NCBI RefSeq assembly: GCF_030268685.1
Contig: NZ_BSRQ01000007.1
Span: forward strand, 62,001 to 126,000
Length of the DNA: 64,000 nucleotides
Reading direction: 5' to 3'
Source: Microtetraspora sp. NBRC 13810
GTDB lineage: Bacteria; Actinomycetota; Actinomycetes; Streptosporangiales; Streptosporangiaceae
The notes beneath the pieces are model-generated. The model worked only from the letters and a program-made list of their open reading frames with translations. It had not been told where the DNA came from and ran no database searches. The translations under genes and the position numbers were made by a program. How positions within the stretch are numbered: position 1 is the stretch's first letter; the number at the start of each line of letters is the position of its first letter. This document shows positions 32,323-40,791 of this stretch, piece by piece.

Positions 32323-33302
32323 GAATCCCGGTCCCGGTCGTAGTACCGGGACATCGCGGCCAGCGTCTCGGCCATCCGGGCGCGGAGCCCGGCCGGGGCG
32401 AGGACCTCGGCGTCCGGCCCCAGCCGCAGCAGGTCGCGGACCGCCTGCTCGGGGGACTCCACCGGCACGGTCACCCGGGTCCAGCCGTCCGGGTCCCGCT
32501 CCGCCGTCTCCCGCGCCGCGCGCGCGACCGCCGGTTCGGCCAGGTCGGGCAGCCGGCGCAGGCCGCCGGGTGACAGGCGCAGCACGGCCCGGTCCCGGTG
32601 CCTGCGGGTGTCGAAGTCGTCGAGGTAGGCCCGCCAGTAGCCGGTCAGGTCGAAGCCCTCGGCCCGGTCGAAGGTCTCCTCCAGGGGTTCCAGTTCGCGG
32701 ATCCGCGACACCCGGTAGGTGCGGAACCCCTCCGCCCGGCGTGCCACGAGGTACCACCTCCCGGCCTTCAGCACCACGCCGTGCGGTTCGACCGTCCGGG
32801 TCACTTCGTGCGGGGCCTCCCACCGGCGGTAGCTCAGGCGGAGGCGGCGCTGGTGCCACACCGCGTCGGCGACCGCCGGAAGGTGCGGCGTGGGGTCGGG
32901 GTCGTGGTACCAGGAGGGGGTGTCGAGATGGAACCGCTCCCGCAGCCGCCCGGCGCGCTCGCGCAGCTCGGCGGGGAGCGCGGCCATCAGCTTCAGCTGC
33001 GCCTCGGCGACCGCCTCGCCCAGCCCGAGATCGTCGGCGGCGCCGGGCAGCCCGGTGAGGAAGAGCGACTCGGCCTCGGCCGTGGTCAACCCGGTCAGCC
33101 GGGTGCGGTAACCCTCGACCAGGCGGTATCCGCCCTCGTGCCCGGCCTCGCCGTACACCGGGACGCCCGCCGCGCTGAGCGACTGGACGTCGCGGTAGAT
33201 GGTCCGCTCGGAGACCTCCAGCCGGGCGGCCAGCTCCTGTGCGGTCATCCGCTCCCGGGTCTGCAACAGGAGCAGGATCGACACCAGACGGCTCGCGCGC
33301 AT
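32319..33302 (-). CDS. WYL-domain transcriptional regulator (YafY type)
   Basis: 327 residues. N-terminal HTH_11 ('MTAQELAARLEVSERTIYRD', 'VQSLSAAGVPVYGEAGHEGG'), then a WYL domain with 'VVLKAGRWYLVARRAEGFRT' carrying the WYL-like triad, then the WCX C-terminal extension 'VTVPVESPEQAVRDLLRLGP'. WYL proteins bind nucleic acid or nucleotides and control stress or phage-defence genes. No obvious target beside it. ATG at 33302. Confidence 0.93.
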   Translation of the reverse strand: MRASRLVSILLLLQTRERMTAQELAARLEVSERTIYRDVQSLSAAGVPVYGEAGHEGGYRLVEGYRTRLTGLTTAEAESLFLTGLPGAADDLGLGEAVAEAQLKLMAALPAELRERAGRLRERFHLDTPSWYHDPDPTPHLPAVADAVWHQRRLRLSYRRWEAPHEVTRTVEPHGVVLKAGRWYLVARRAEGFRTYRVSRIRELEPLEETFDRAEGFDLTGYWRAYLDDFDTRRHRDRAVLRLSPGGLRRLPDLAEPAVARAARETAERDPDGWTRVTVPVESPEQAVRDLLRLGPDAEVLAPAGLRARMAETLAAMSRYYDRDRDS

Positions 33303-33452
33303 ACCGAGAAGTCTGCCGCCCTCCGCCGGGGACCCGAACCGGCGGAGGGCCCTCCGGCGTCTTCGCCATGGTCACGATTTCGCTTTCTGACGTGACCGGG
33401 GCCGGCGGAGGTGAACCTTCTCCCGCGCTCAGACGTCTTGTGATCAAGAAGT

Positions 33453-33485
33453 CGCCCCGCCCTCGCTTCCCCCGAGGGCGGGGCG
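33453..33485 (-). terminator. Hairpin terminator after the small secreted protein
   Basis: CGCCCCGCCCTCG (33453-33465) pairs perfectly with CGAGGGCGGGGCG (33473-33485), loop of 7, 38 bp beyond the stop of the small secreted protein gene. Confidence 0.8.
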
Positions 33486-33522
33486 TGTCTTCGTCACGTT
33501 TTTCCGGGAAGCGCTTTTCCCG

Positions 33523-33807
33523 TCATCTCTGGACGTACAGATCCCAGTAAAACGCCGGGGCGAGGATCGGATGCGGCGCCGCCCGGCACACGTAGGCGAC
33601 CCACCGGCCCTCGGACCTGCCCTGCTCGCCCCGCGCGGAACAGGCCGGCGAGCCGACGACCCGGCTTTCGAAGACATACCCCGCCGGCACGGGCAGCGGG
33701 GGCACGGTGCCCGGCGGGTAAGGGTCGGCCAGCGCCGGAGCGGCCCCCAGGAGGGCGGAGGCCCCGGCGAACGCGACCACGGCCAGAAGCCTGCGTACGG
33801 CTGACAA
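33523..33807 (-). CDS. Small secreted protein of unknown function
   Basis: 94 residues. A neat signal peptide 'SAVRRLLAVVAFAGASALLG' ends in 'APALA' before 'DPYPPGTVPPLPVPAGYVFE'. The mature ~65 residues hold two Cys ('GSPACSARGEQ', 'AYVCRAAPH') and end 'APAFYWDLYVQR'. A TTG start at 33807 is chosen because GGAGAAG lies six bases upstream; ATG codons at 33822 and 33849 are in frame but poorly spaced from any such site and give an unusually long n-region. Family not recognised. Followed by a strong terminator. Confidence 0.7.
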   Translation of the reverse strand: MSAVRRLLAVVAFAGASALLGAAPALADPYPPGTVPPLPVPAGYVFESRVVGSPACSARGEQGRSEGRWVAYVCRAAPHPILAPAFYWDLYVQR

Positions 33808-34051
33808 AATATCTTCTCCCATCGCGAAATTCGATTTCCTCATCCCCATCAAAGAATGCAAGGGGAAATGCGAATGGGGCAACGTTTTCCGGCGGCCGGA
33901 GAATGCCATTCAGGGCCGGTTGCGGCCAGGCGCCCGTGAAGCGGGACGGAGGGCACGCGACACGCGGGAGAGTCCTGCGCGGACCGGCGATGAGTTCCGT
34001 GGGCGCCGCGGGTTGTCATCGGGACAGCGCACGGAACACACAGGAGGCGAC

Positions 34052-34888
34052 ATGTCCGACGACCGGGAACAGATCCGGGACCTGATCGAGCGATGGGCCG
34101 CGGCGGTGCGGCGCGCGGACCTGGACGGTGTCCTCGCCGACCGCTCGGCGGACATCGTGATGTTCGACGTCCCGCCGCCGGCTGACGGGGTCCGCGGGAT
34201 CGACGCCTACCGGGACGCCTGGCCGCCCTTCCTCGCATGGCAGGCGGGCGGGGCGGTGTTCGAGATCGTGTCGCTGGACGTCACCGCCGGCGAGGATGCG
34301 GCGTTCGCGCACGCCCTGCTGCGCTGCGGCACGCCGGACGATCTCGCCCGCGATCCCGGCGCCCGGCTGCGGCTCACCTTCGGCCTGCGCAGACAGGACG
34401 GCCGCTGGTTCGTCACGCACGAGCACCACTCCTTCCCGATCACCTCCGGGCCACGGGACACCGCCGCCGAGGAGGGCGCGGTCCGCGCCGTGCACGAGGT
34501 GTGGTCGGACCGCACCGCCGCGAAGGACCTCGAAGGGCTGCTGCGCGACATCGCGCCCGACGTGGTCTCCTACGAACACGAGACGCCCCTCGCCTACGTC
34601 GGCCGGGACGAGGTGCGCGAGGTCTGCCGGCGCGGCCTCGAATCGACCGGCGGCGCCGTCCACCTGGACGTCCCCGACCTGTCGGTCCGCGTCGGCGGGG
34701 ACATCGCGGTCGCCTGGGGGATCAACCACGTCCGGGCCGAGGGACCGGACGGCGAGACGGTCGAAACCCGGTCGCGCGGCACCCGGGTGTTCCAGAAGCG
34801 GGACGGCGCCTGGCTGATGATCCACCAGCACCTGTCGTTCCCCCTGGACCCCATGACCGGGAAGGCGGCCACCGACCTGCGTCCGTAG
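34052..34888 (+). CDS. Protein with two tandem SnoaL-like domains
   Basis: 278 residues, ATG after an AGGAGG site. The two halves repeat the same plan: domain 1 starts 'IRDLIERWAAAVRRADLDGV' and ends 'RWFVTHEHHSFPI'; domain 2 starts 'VRAVHEVWSDRTAAKDLEGL' and ends 'AWLMIHQHLSFPLDP'. The 'H-x-H-x-S-F-P' end occurs in both, so an internal duplication made it. Such DUF4440/SnoaL_3 proteins are usually single domain dimers; here one chain makes the dimer. No signal peptide. Ligand unknown. Confidence 0.88.
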   Translation: MSDDREQIRDLIERWAAAVRRADLDGVLADRSADIVMFDVPPPADGVRGIDAYRDAWPPFLAWQAGGAVFEIVSLDVTAGEDAAFAHALLRCGTPDDLARDPGARLRLTFGLRRQDGRWFVTHEHHSFPITSGPRDTAAEEGAVRAVHEVWSDRTAAKDLEGLLRDIAPDVVSYEHETPLAYVGRDEVREVCRRGLESTGGAVHLDVPDLSVRVGGDIAVAWGINHVRAEGPDGETVETRSRGTRVFQKRDGAWLMIHQHLSFPLDPMTGKAATDLRP

Positions 34889-34922
34889 AGGCGTACGCGG
34901 AAGGACGTGCGATCCGCCGGCG

Positions 34923-34998
34923 GCCCGGCGGCGGTTCCGCGGTCCGGCGGCGGCTCAGCGGTCCGGTGGCGGCTCAGCGGTGCGGCGGCGGTTCCGCG
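34923..34998. repeat. 19-bp tandem repeat, four units
   Basis: Units at 34923, 34942, 34961 and 34980, consensus G-T/C-C-CGGCGGCGG then TTCCGCG or CTCAGCG, fill the gap between the SnoaL stop and the ACT-protein stop. A partial fifth unit runs to 35008 over the ACT stop codon. Confidence 0.85.
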
Positions 34999-35004
34999 GT
35001 GCGG

Positions 35005-35397
35005 TCAGTGGCGGCGTGCGTTCCAGGCGGCTGAGACGGCGGCGCCGGCCTCGTGGTCGTCCACGACGAGGACGAGGCGGTTGGCGTGGTCGCTGTACAT
35101 GACCTCGATGCCGACGCCGGCGTCCGCCATCATGCGGGCGATCATGCCGAGCTGGCCGGGCGTCTCCTGGTCGAGCCGCTGGATCAGCGGGACCCGGCAC
35201 TCGCCCACGGCGATCCCGGCCGCCTCCAGCGCGGCCCGGGCGGCGGCGCCGTCCGCGAAGAGGAAGTGCGCGACGGCTTCGCCCCGCACGGCGAACACGC
35301 CGCCGCCCTCGATGCTCACGCCGGCCGCGCCGAGCGCCTCGCCCGTCGCGGCCAGCGCGCCGGGCCGGTGGTCGAGGTGGATGGTGAGGTCGTCCAT
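35005..35397 (-). CDS. Tandem ACT-domain protein
   Basis: 130 residues. Two ACT-like units: 'LTIHLDHRPGALAATGEALG' with 'AAGVSIEGGGVFAVRGEAVA', then 'QETPGQLGMIARMMADAGVG' with 'IEVMYSDHANRLVLVVDD'. ACT domains bind amino acids; a stand-alone pair may act as a sensor or an adaptor. No enzyme or DNA-binding part. ATG at 35397. Single gene between repeats and the secreted hydrolase terminator. Confidence 0.9.
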   Translation of the reverse strand: MDDLTIHLDHRPGALAATGEALGAAGVSIEGGGVFAVRGEAVAHFLFADGAAARAALEAAGIAVGECRVPLIQRLDQETPGQLGMIARMMADAGVGIEVMYSDHANRLVLVVDDHEAGAAVSAAWNARRH

Positions 35398-35546
35398 GGC
35401 AGGGTTCTCCCGGTTCGGCGATGACGGTCACGGCCGCCGGCGGACGCCACGGTGACGCGGAACCGCGGCCCCTGGCATGCCCTCCGGCCGGACCAACGTA
35501 GAAGCCGGACGCTTGCGCCCGCGCCGAAGCATCCCGCCGGGAGAAC

Positions 35547-35577
35547 GCCCGGGGTACGGCGGCGCCGCACCCCGGGC
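35547..35577 (-). terminator. Hairpin terminator of the secreted GH71/99-like gene
   Basis: GCCCGGGGT (35547-35555) pairs with ACCCCGGGC (35569-35577), with further GC pairing inside the loop, 7 bp beyond the hydrolase stop. Confidence 0.75.
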
Positions 35578-35584
35578 GGGGCGG

Positions 35585-37405
35585 TCAGGAGTTGGTGATG
35601 GTGAGGTCGTCGAGGTAGGCGGTGAAGGGTCCGGACGTGCCGGTGCGGTCGTAGCCGACGAGGATCCTGTCGATCCGCTTGCCGTTCAGCGCGGGGCCGA
35701 AATCGCTCTGGATCCGCGTCCAGGCGCCCACCTGGCCCTTGGCCGCGCCGGGATGCATGTCCACGCCGGTGGTCGTGGTGGCGGCGCTGTCGCGCAGGGT
35801 GGAGCCGTCGGTCATCACGAAGTCCACCGACACGTTGCGCCCACCGGCGTCCTTGGGCAGGAAGGAGTACGACAGCTTCGTCGCCGCGGTCACCGGGATG
35901 TCGACGTCGAACGCCTGGAAGTAGGCGTGGGAGTGGGCCGTCGTGGCCGCGGCGCCCCGGATGCGCAAGGCCGTGCTGCCGAGCTGGTTGTCCTCGCCGG
36001 TGGCGGCGGCGAGGGACGGCGTGCCGGTGCCGCCGGGGCCGGTGACGTTGGACGTGCCGCCGGGGCCGGGGGTGTCGGTCCAGGTGAGCTGGGCGTCGGT
36101 GTCCTTCTCCACGCTGGTGCGGAAGAACACCGGGCCGCTCGCGAGCGGGATGGGCACCTGGGCGACGAGCGGGTCCTGACCGGTGATCATACGGGTGGCC
36201 CGGCCGGCGAGCCGCAGGTAGAAGTCGGAGGAGACGTACTTGCCGTCGGTGCCGGTGGTCTGGAAATACTGATTCGTGGGGATCTGCGAGGAGTCCTCGG
36301 CGGCCGGCGCGATGGCGGTGGCCTCGTCGTACTCGTCGAACATCGCGATGAACGCCTGCGGGACCCCGGCCCTGCGCACGTTGGCCGCCTGCTGCCAGAG
36401 GAAGTCGCCGTTGCGGCGCGGGATCTCGTTACGCGGCCCGCCCTTCCAGTTGGACCAGGCGAAACCCGGATAGATCACCGGCTGGTACGCCTGGCCGGTG
36501 GCGTTGAGCGCGTCTCGGTCGGCGGCGAGTTGGGCGGCGTTGTCCCCGCTGCTGCCGACCATCCACGGCGAGAGCATGTCGAACGCCCGGTAGACCGGAG
36601 CGAAGCCGGGCTTGGCGTCCGCGTCCGTCCGCCAGCCGCGCGGCACGCCGCCGATGACGTACAACCCCTGGCTCTTGAACCAGCGCACCACCCGCTCGGC
36701 CTGCGCGGCGGTGCCGGGCCGGTTGGTGAAGCCGAAGCCCCAGATCTCGACGACGGGCTTGCCGCCCTCCCTGGCGTAGGCGGGGGACTCGGTCAGGCGG
36801 AGCTGCCCGGTGATGACGTTCGTCCAGTCGGTCTGCAGCACCTGTTCCACGTTGGCGTCGGTCAGGCCGCTGACGTCGTACTCGATGTAGAAGCCGCGGC
36901 CGTACTTCTCGGCCGCGTCCCTGGCCTTGGTGGTGACGGAGTTGCGGACGAGCGCGCGGGGCGCGGCCGGGTCGGAGATGTCGCTGCCGAACCGCTGGAT
37001 CGCGGCCCCGTCGATGCCGTAGTCGCTCATCCAGCGGAAGTGCTGGTCGACGACGGCGGCCGGATAGGACGAGAAGAGCGTGGCGGGCTGGCCGTTGCCG
37101 AGGGCGGCGTACCCGGTCGGGTATCTCGCGGAGGCGGGGTACCTGCTCATGTCGGGGTACAGCTCGAAGGTCTGGTTGCCGGGCGACGGCTGTGACCCGG
37201 CCCAGTGCCGCCAGTTGTTGATCGGCGACCCGTCACCGGGGGCGTTGAACCAGCCCTGGTATCCGGCGTAGACCTTGTTCTTCACGGTGGGGGCGGCGGC
37301 GGCCTGCGCGCCGAGGGCCGGGGCGGCCGACGACCAGCCCAGGGCCGTGGTCAGGAGGGAGAAGACGAGAGTCAGTCCCAGGAGGGGTTTGCGGCGTTGG
37401 TCCAC
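35585..37405 (-). CDS. Secreted glycoside hydrolase of the GH71/GH99-like group
   Basis: 606 residues with a signal peptide (cleavage about residue 33). The catalytic part opens 'KVYAGYQGWFNAPGDGSPIN' and contains 'FRWMSDYGIDGAAIQRFGSD', 'GRGFYIEYDVSGLTDANVEQ' and 'PQAFIAMFDEYDEATAI', the layout of GH71/GH99-like proteins, which include endo-alpha-mannosidases and alpha-1,3-glucanases. The acidic pair in 'FDEYDE' is a candidate catalytic site. After a Gly/Thr linker near residue 460 a C-terminal beta-sandwich ('YFQAFDVDIPVTAATKLSYS') probably binds carbohydrate. Neighbouring GH38 and GH2 genes favour a mannan- or glycan-type substrate. Shares its promoter operator with the importer operon. 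Confidence 0.85.
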   Translation of the reverse strand: MDQRRKPLLGLTLVFSLLTTALGWSSAAPALGAQAAAAPTVKNKVYAGYQGWFNAPGDGSPINNWRHWAGSQPSPGNQTFELYPDMSRYPASARYPTGYAALGNGQPATLFSSYPAAVVDQHFRWMSDYGIDGAAIQRFGSDISDPAAPRALVRNSVTTKARDAAEKYGRGFYIEYDVSGLTDANVEQVLQTDWTNVITGQLRLTESPAYAREGGKPVVEIWGFGFTNRPGTAAQAERVVRWFKSQGLYVIGGVPRGWRTDADAKPGFAPVYRAFDMLSPWMVGSSGDNAAQLAADRDALNATGQAYQPVIYPGFAWSNWKGGPRNEIPRRNGDFLWQQAANVRRAGVPQAFIAMFDEYDEATAIAPAAEDSSQIPTNQYFQTTGTDGKYVSSDFYLRLAGRATRMITGQDPLVAQVPIPLASGPVFFRTSVEKDTDAQLTWTDTPGPGGTSNVTGPGGTGTPSLAAATGEDNQLGSTALRIRGAAATTAHSHAYFQAFDVDIPVTAATKLSYSFLPKDAGGRNVSVDFVMTDGSTLRDSAATTTTGVDMHPGAAKGQVGAWTRIQSDFGPALNGKRIDRILVGYDRTGTSGPFTAYLDDLTITNS

Positions 37406-37475
37406 GATTCGCCTTCGGGTGGGGGGTGAGGGTAAGGCGCCGGGCCACCTGCTCGGGGCGCGGCGGGTTACGGAT

Positions 37476-37504
37476 ATGTAAATCCAATGGATTGACTATG
37501 TCAA
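37476..37504 (-). promoter_or_regulatory. Promoter and ROK-type operator of the secreted hydrolase
   Basis: Minus strand: TTGACA (37499-37504), 17-bp spacer, TTACAT (37476-37481). Inside the spacer lies TCAATCCATTGGATT, the same near-palindrome as in the importer promoter at 39687-39716. The 19-bp site 37478-37496 matches its own reverse complement at 16 of 19 positions. It should bind the regulator encoded next door; binding is inferred. Confidence 0.75.
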
Positions 37505-37541
37505 TGCTCGGCGGATCTCCGGGAAGGGGCGGACCCCTCGG

Positions 37542-39593
37542 TCACACGTAGCCGGGAGCGCGCCGGGCCATCCGCGTCCGGGCGCCCAGGCTGGGCGTGA
37601 ACGCCTCGTGGAACACGCTGGACGCGGCGCCCACCGCGGCCGCGGCCTGGTTGAGCCGGGACTGCGCGACGTGCACCTCGCGCACGTGCCTGGCCAGCGG
37701 GAACCGGTTGACCGCGGCGGCGATCTCCCTGCGGTAGATGCCGGCCACCGAGGGCAGCACGGCCGGTCCGCCGATGATCAGCAGCTCGACGTCGAGGAGG
37801 TCGACGAGCCCGACGGCGCCGAGGGCCAGCACCCTGGCGACCTCCTCGAACACCCCGATCGCCCGCCGGTCGCCGCGCGCCGCCGCCGCGCACACCCACT
37901 CGTAGCCGCCGTCGCCCTGCGGGACCATCATCCCGGCGGCCCTGGCCCGGTCCACGACCGCCGACATGGGGGCGCACTCGGGCACCCGGGCGGGCCCGCC
38001 CTCCTCGGTGAACCGCCCCGCCTCGATCGCGCAGAGCTTGCCCACCTCGCCCGCGTTGCCCGTGGTGCCGCGGTAGACGTCGCCGTTGAGGAACGCCCCG
38101 CTGCCCGCGCCGGCCCCGAGGTAGAGGTAGACGAAGTCGCCCGCGCGGTCGGCCGCGCCCAGCCAGCGCTCGCCGATCGCCGCCGCCGTGGAGTCCTTCT
38201 CCACGATCACCGGGGTGTCCAGCCGCTCGGCCAGCTCGGCCTTGAGCGCCACGTGCTTCCAGCTCCGGAACAGCGGCGGGTCGAGGAGCAGCCCGGCACG
38301 GGTGTCCAGCGGGCCCGGCACGGCCACGCCGACGCCGAGCAACGCCTCGGAGTCGGCGGCCCGCGCGGATTCGAGCGCCAGGCGGGCCATCTGCTCGACG
38401 CACCACCGCGGGTCGGGCCGCTCGCCCAGCGGGAGCTGCCGCTGGTCCAGCAGGTCGCCGCACAGGTCGACGGCCACCACTGTGATCATCTCGGGGTCGA
38501 GGTGGATGCCGATGGCGGACGCGGCGTCGGGGCGCAGCCGCAGCGGCGCCCGCGGCTTGCCCGCGCCGGCGGGCTGGCGGGCGTCCTCGGCCAGCAGGCC
38601 CGAGGTCAGCAGGTTGCGGGTGATCCGCGACACCGCCTGGGGGGTCAGCCCGGTCTGCTCGGCGATCTCCACCCGGCTGAGCGTCACGGCCTGCCGGATG
38701 CTCTCGATCACCAGCTTCTCGTTGTAGGAGCCGAGCGCGAGCTGGTTGAAGGCACGCGGGCTCGGGTGCGCCTGGGCCTGCTGCTCGGCGGGCTCCCGCC
38801 GCCGCCAGGCGAAGGCGCCGCGCGGCGCGTCCGCGTACACCCGCGCGGCCTCGGTGAACGCGCGCAGCACCGGCCTGACCCGGCCGGGGAACTGGTCGAG
38901 CTCGGCCAGGACGATCGCGCACGCGGTGCCGGTCCAGCTCATCGACCGGCCCGCGCGGTGCCAGGAGCGGGCCGGGCCGCCGCCTGGGGTGCCGGAACCG
39001 CCGCCCCAGGCGATGACGTGCAGGTCGCTGTCCGGGTGGTGCTCGGCGACGGAGGCGACCAGGGCGGCGGGGCCGTCCTGGTCCGCCGCCTTCCGCGCGG
39101 CCCCTCGCGTGGCCCCTCGCGTGGCCCCTCGCGTGGCCCCTCGCGTGGCCTCCGCCGTGCCCGCGGCCAGGGCGTCGCGCACGCGGCCGAGCTGGGCGGC
39201 GAGGGCCGTGTGGATGGAACGCCGCTCCTCGTTGTCGGCGGCGCGGCCCCGCTGCCCCCGCGGGCGGGCGCTCTCGCCGAGGACCACCAGGGCCGTGTCG
39301 CCGTCGGCCCAGACGCCGAGCAGCTCGCCGCGCGAGGAGGGGTAGGGCGGGTCGGCCGGCACCATCGTCAGGCCGCCGTCGCCGTGGCCGATCTCCCAGC
39401 GGCGCCACACCCCGGCGACGGCCTTGGCGGAGACGCCGAGCTGGTCGGCGAGGTCGCGGGCCGACCAGGTGCGGGCGGGGGCCGGCGGGCCCGCCAGGGT
39501 CGCGGCCACGACGCCGGCCTCGTCGAGCTGGGCAGGGTCGAGCGGGGCAGGGTCGGTCGGCACCTGCCTGCTCCCTCCGTCCACGTCGGGCAT
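37542..39593 (-). CDS. ROK-family regulator with N-terminal IS630-transposase-like half
   Basis: 683 residues, far above the usual ~400 for ROK repressors. Residues ~275-683 are a normal ROK repressor: HTH 'LSRVEIAEQTGLTPQAVSRI', then sugar-kinase-like 'AIGIHLDPEMITVVAVDLCG', 'VEKDSTAAAIGERWLG', 'YLGAGAGSGAFLNGDVYRGT'; the zinc Cys cluster is weak. Residues ~40-265 look like an IS630 transposase: HTH 'TWSARDLADQLGVSAKAVAG', 'LLGVWADGDTALVVLGES', 'DLHVIAWG', 'SMSWTGTACAIVLAEL' and 'LRAFTEAARVYADAPRGAFA', in the right order, but all three catalytic acids appear lost. ATG at 39593; a run of four TRGA repeats lies at ~150-165. Gene sits between the two promoters it likely controls. Confidence 0.85.
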   Translation of the reverse strand: MPDVDGGSRQVPTDPAPLDPAQLDEAGVVAATLAGPPAPARTWSARDLADQLGVSAKAVAGVWRRWEIGHGDGGLTMVPADPPYPSSRGELLGVWADGDTALVVLGESARPRGQRGRAADNEERRSIHTALAAQLGRVRDALAAGTAEATRGATRGATRGATRGAARKAADQDGPAALVASVAEHHPDSDLHVIAWGGGSGTPGGGPARSWHRAGRSMSWTGTACAIVLAELDQFPGRVRPVLRAFTEAARVYADAPRGAFAWRRREPAEQQAQAHPSPRAFNQLALGSYNEKLVIESIRQAVTLSRVEIAEQTGLTPQAVSRITRNLLTSGLLAEDARQPAGAGKPRAPLRLRPDAASAIGIHLDPEMITVVAVDLCGDLLDQRQLPLGERPDPRWCVEQMARLALESARAADSEALLGVGVAVPGPLDTRAGLLLDPPLFRSWKHVALKAELAERLDTPVIVEKDSTAAAIGERWLGAADRAGDFVYLYLGAGAGSGAFLNGDVYRGTTGNAGEVGKLCAIEAGRFTEEGGPARVPECAPMSAVVDRARAAGMMVPQGDGGYEWVCAAAARGDRRAIGVFEEVARVLALGAVGLVDLLDVELLIIGGPAVLPSVAGIYRREIAAAVNRFPLARHVREVHVAQSRLNQAAAAVGAASSVFHEAFTPSLGARTRMARRAPGYV

Positions 39594-39686
39594 GCGGTCG
39601 TCCACCACCCCAAAAGTACTACGCCACCGGCGTCGCGGCCTCCCGGCGGCGGAGCGGGCGGACGGCATCCGTCCCGTTTTAGGGCC

Positions 39687-39716
39687 TTGACGTAAATCAA
39701 TCCAATGGATTTACAT
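39687..39716 (+). promoter_or_regulatory. Promoter and ROK-type operator of the importer operon
   Basis: TTGACG (39687-39692), 18-bp spacer, TTACAT (39711-39716). The spacer and -10 box read TCAATCCAATGGATTTACAT (39697-39716), identical at 19 of 20 bases to the same place in the secreted-hydrolase promoter. It also lies 94 bp upstream of the ROK start on the other strand, so the regulator may control itself too. Confidence 0.75.
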
Positions 39717-39825
39717 GTTCGTCACATCGCCCGAGTGCACCGGGTCACCCGTCCCGCCCCTTCCCTCCGCCTCGCACCACGCGATCCGGGAACGGGAACC
39801 GGCTCACCGTCCCGAAGGGCACGCC

Positions 39826-40791
39826 ATGTCCCTCCTCACCCGCCAGAAGCCCCGGCGCCGCTCCGGCGCCTCCGCCGTGGACCCTCCGCGCGGCGGCGCC
39901 CGCCGTGACCGGGCGCTGTTCTGGTTCACGGTGCCCGGCCTCGCCGTCGTGCTGCTGTTCCACTACGTCCCGCTGCTCGGGCATGTCATCGCCTTCCAGG
40001 ACTACCAGCCGTTCATCGGCATCTGGCACAGCCCCTGGGTCGGCTTCGCCAACTTCTCCGTCCTGTTCAACGGCGAAGAGAAGCTCGTGATCGCCCTGGT
40101 CAACACCCTGCAACTGCTGCTGATCCAGGTGGTGTTCGTCTTCCCCGCGCCGATCCTGCTGGCGCTGGCGCTCAACAGCCTGCTCGGCGAGCGGCTCAAG
40201 CGGGTCGTGCAGAACGTCCTGTACCTGCCGCACTTCCTGTCCTGGGTGGTCGTCGTCGCGATCTTCCAGCAGATGCTGAGCGACGGCGGCCTGGTCAACG
40301 TGTTCCTCCGGGCGCAGGAACTCGGCACGTTCAACATCATCGGCAACCCTGAGCTGTTCAAGGCCCTGCTCACCTCCCAGGTGATCTGGAAGGACACCGG
40401 CTGGGGGACCATCCTGTTCCTCGCCGCGCTGTCCCGCGTGGACACGAACCTGTACGAGGCGGCGGCGGCCGACGGCGCGGGCCGCTGGCGGCAGACCTGG
40501 CACGTCACCCTGCCCGCGCTGCGCGGCCTGGTGATCCTGCTGCTCATCCTGCGCCTGGGCGACGCGCTCAGCGTCGGCTTCGAGCAGATCATCCTGCAAC
40601 AGCAGAGCGGCGTCGGGATCCAGGCCGGCGAGGTGCTGGACACCTACGTGTACAACAACGGCCTCGTGGCCGGTCAGTGGGGCGAGTCGGCGGCGATCGG
40701 CCTGGTCAAGGGCATCGTCGGCGTGGCCCTCGTGCTGGGTGCCAACCGGGTCGCCCACCTCTTCGGCGAGGAAGGGATCTACCGCAGATGA
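39826..40791 (+). CDS. ABC sugar permease, LplB type
   Basis: 321 residues, six membrane segments. 'FWFTVPGLAVVLLFHYVPLL' then 'GHVIAFQDYQPFIGI' is the polysaccharide/oligosaccharide LplB signature, and the EAA loop is 'EAAAADGAGRWRQTWHVTLP'. The ATG at 39826 was chosen over an ATG at 39715 that lies in the promoter itself. First gene of the operon behind the ROK operator; its stop overlaps the next permease (ATGA). Takes up oligosaccharides with the partner permease and lipoprotein. The ATPase is missing here, so a shared MsiK-type ATPase is expected elsewhere. Confidence 0.93.
   Translation: MSLLTRQKPRRRSGASAVDPPRGGARRDRALFWFTVPGLAVVLLFHYVPLLGHVIAFQDYQPFIGIWHSPWVGFANFSVLFNGEEKLVIALVNTLQLLLIQVVFVFPAPILLALALNSLLGERLKRVVQNVLYLPHFLSWVVVVAIFQQMLSDGGLVNVFLRAQELGTFNIIGNPELFKALLTSQVIWKDTGWGTILFLAALSRVDTNLYEAAAADGAGRWRQTWHVTLPALRGLVILLLILRLGDALSVGFEQIILQQQSGVGIQAGEVLDTYVYNNGLVAGQWGESAAIGLVKGIVGVALVLGANRVAHLFGEEGIYRR

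Noticed and set aside
39109-39156. 12-bp repeat considered as a CRISPR-like or regulatory array
   Set aside because: It is an in-frame run coding four Thr-Arg-Gly-Ala units in the ROK protein, with no spacers.
37542-39593. An actual insertion sequence inserted near the ROK gene
   Set aside because: No terminal inverted repeats, no TA target duplication and no separate transposase frame were seen; the similarity is inside one continuous reading frame.
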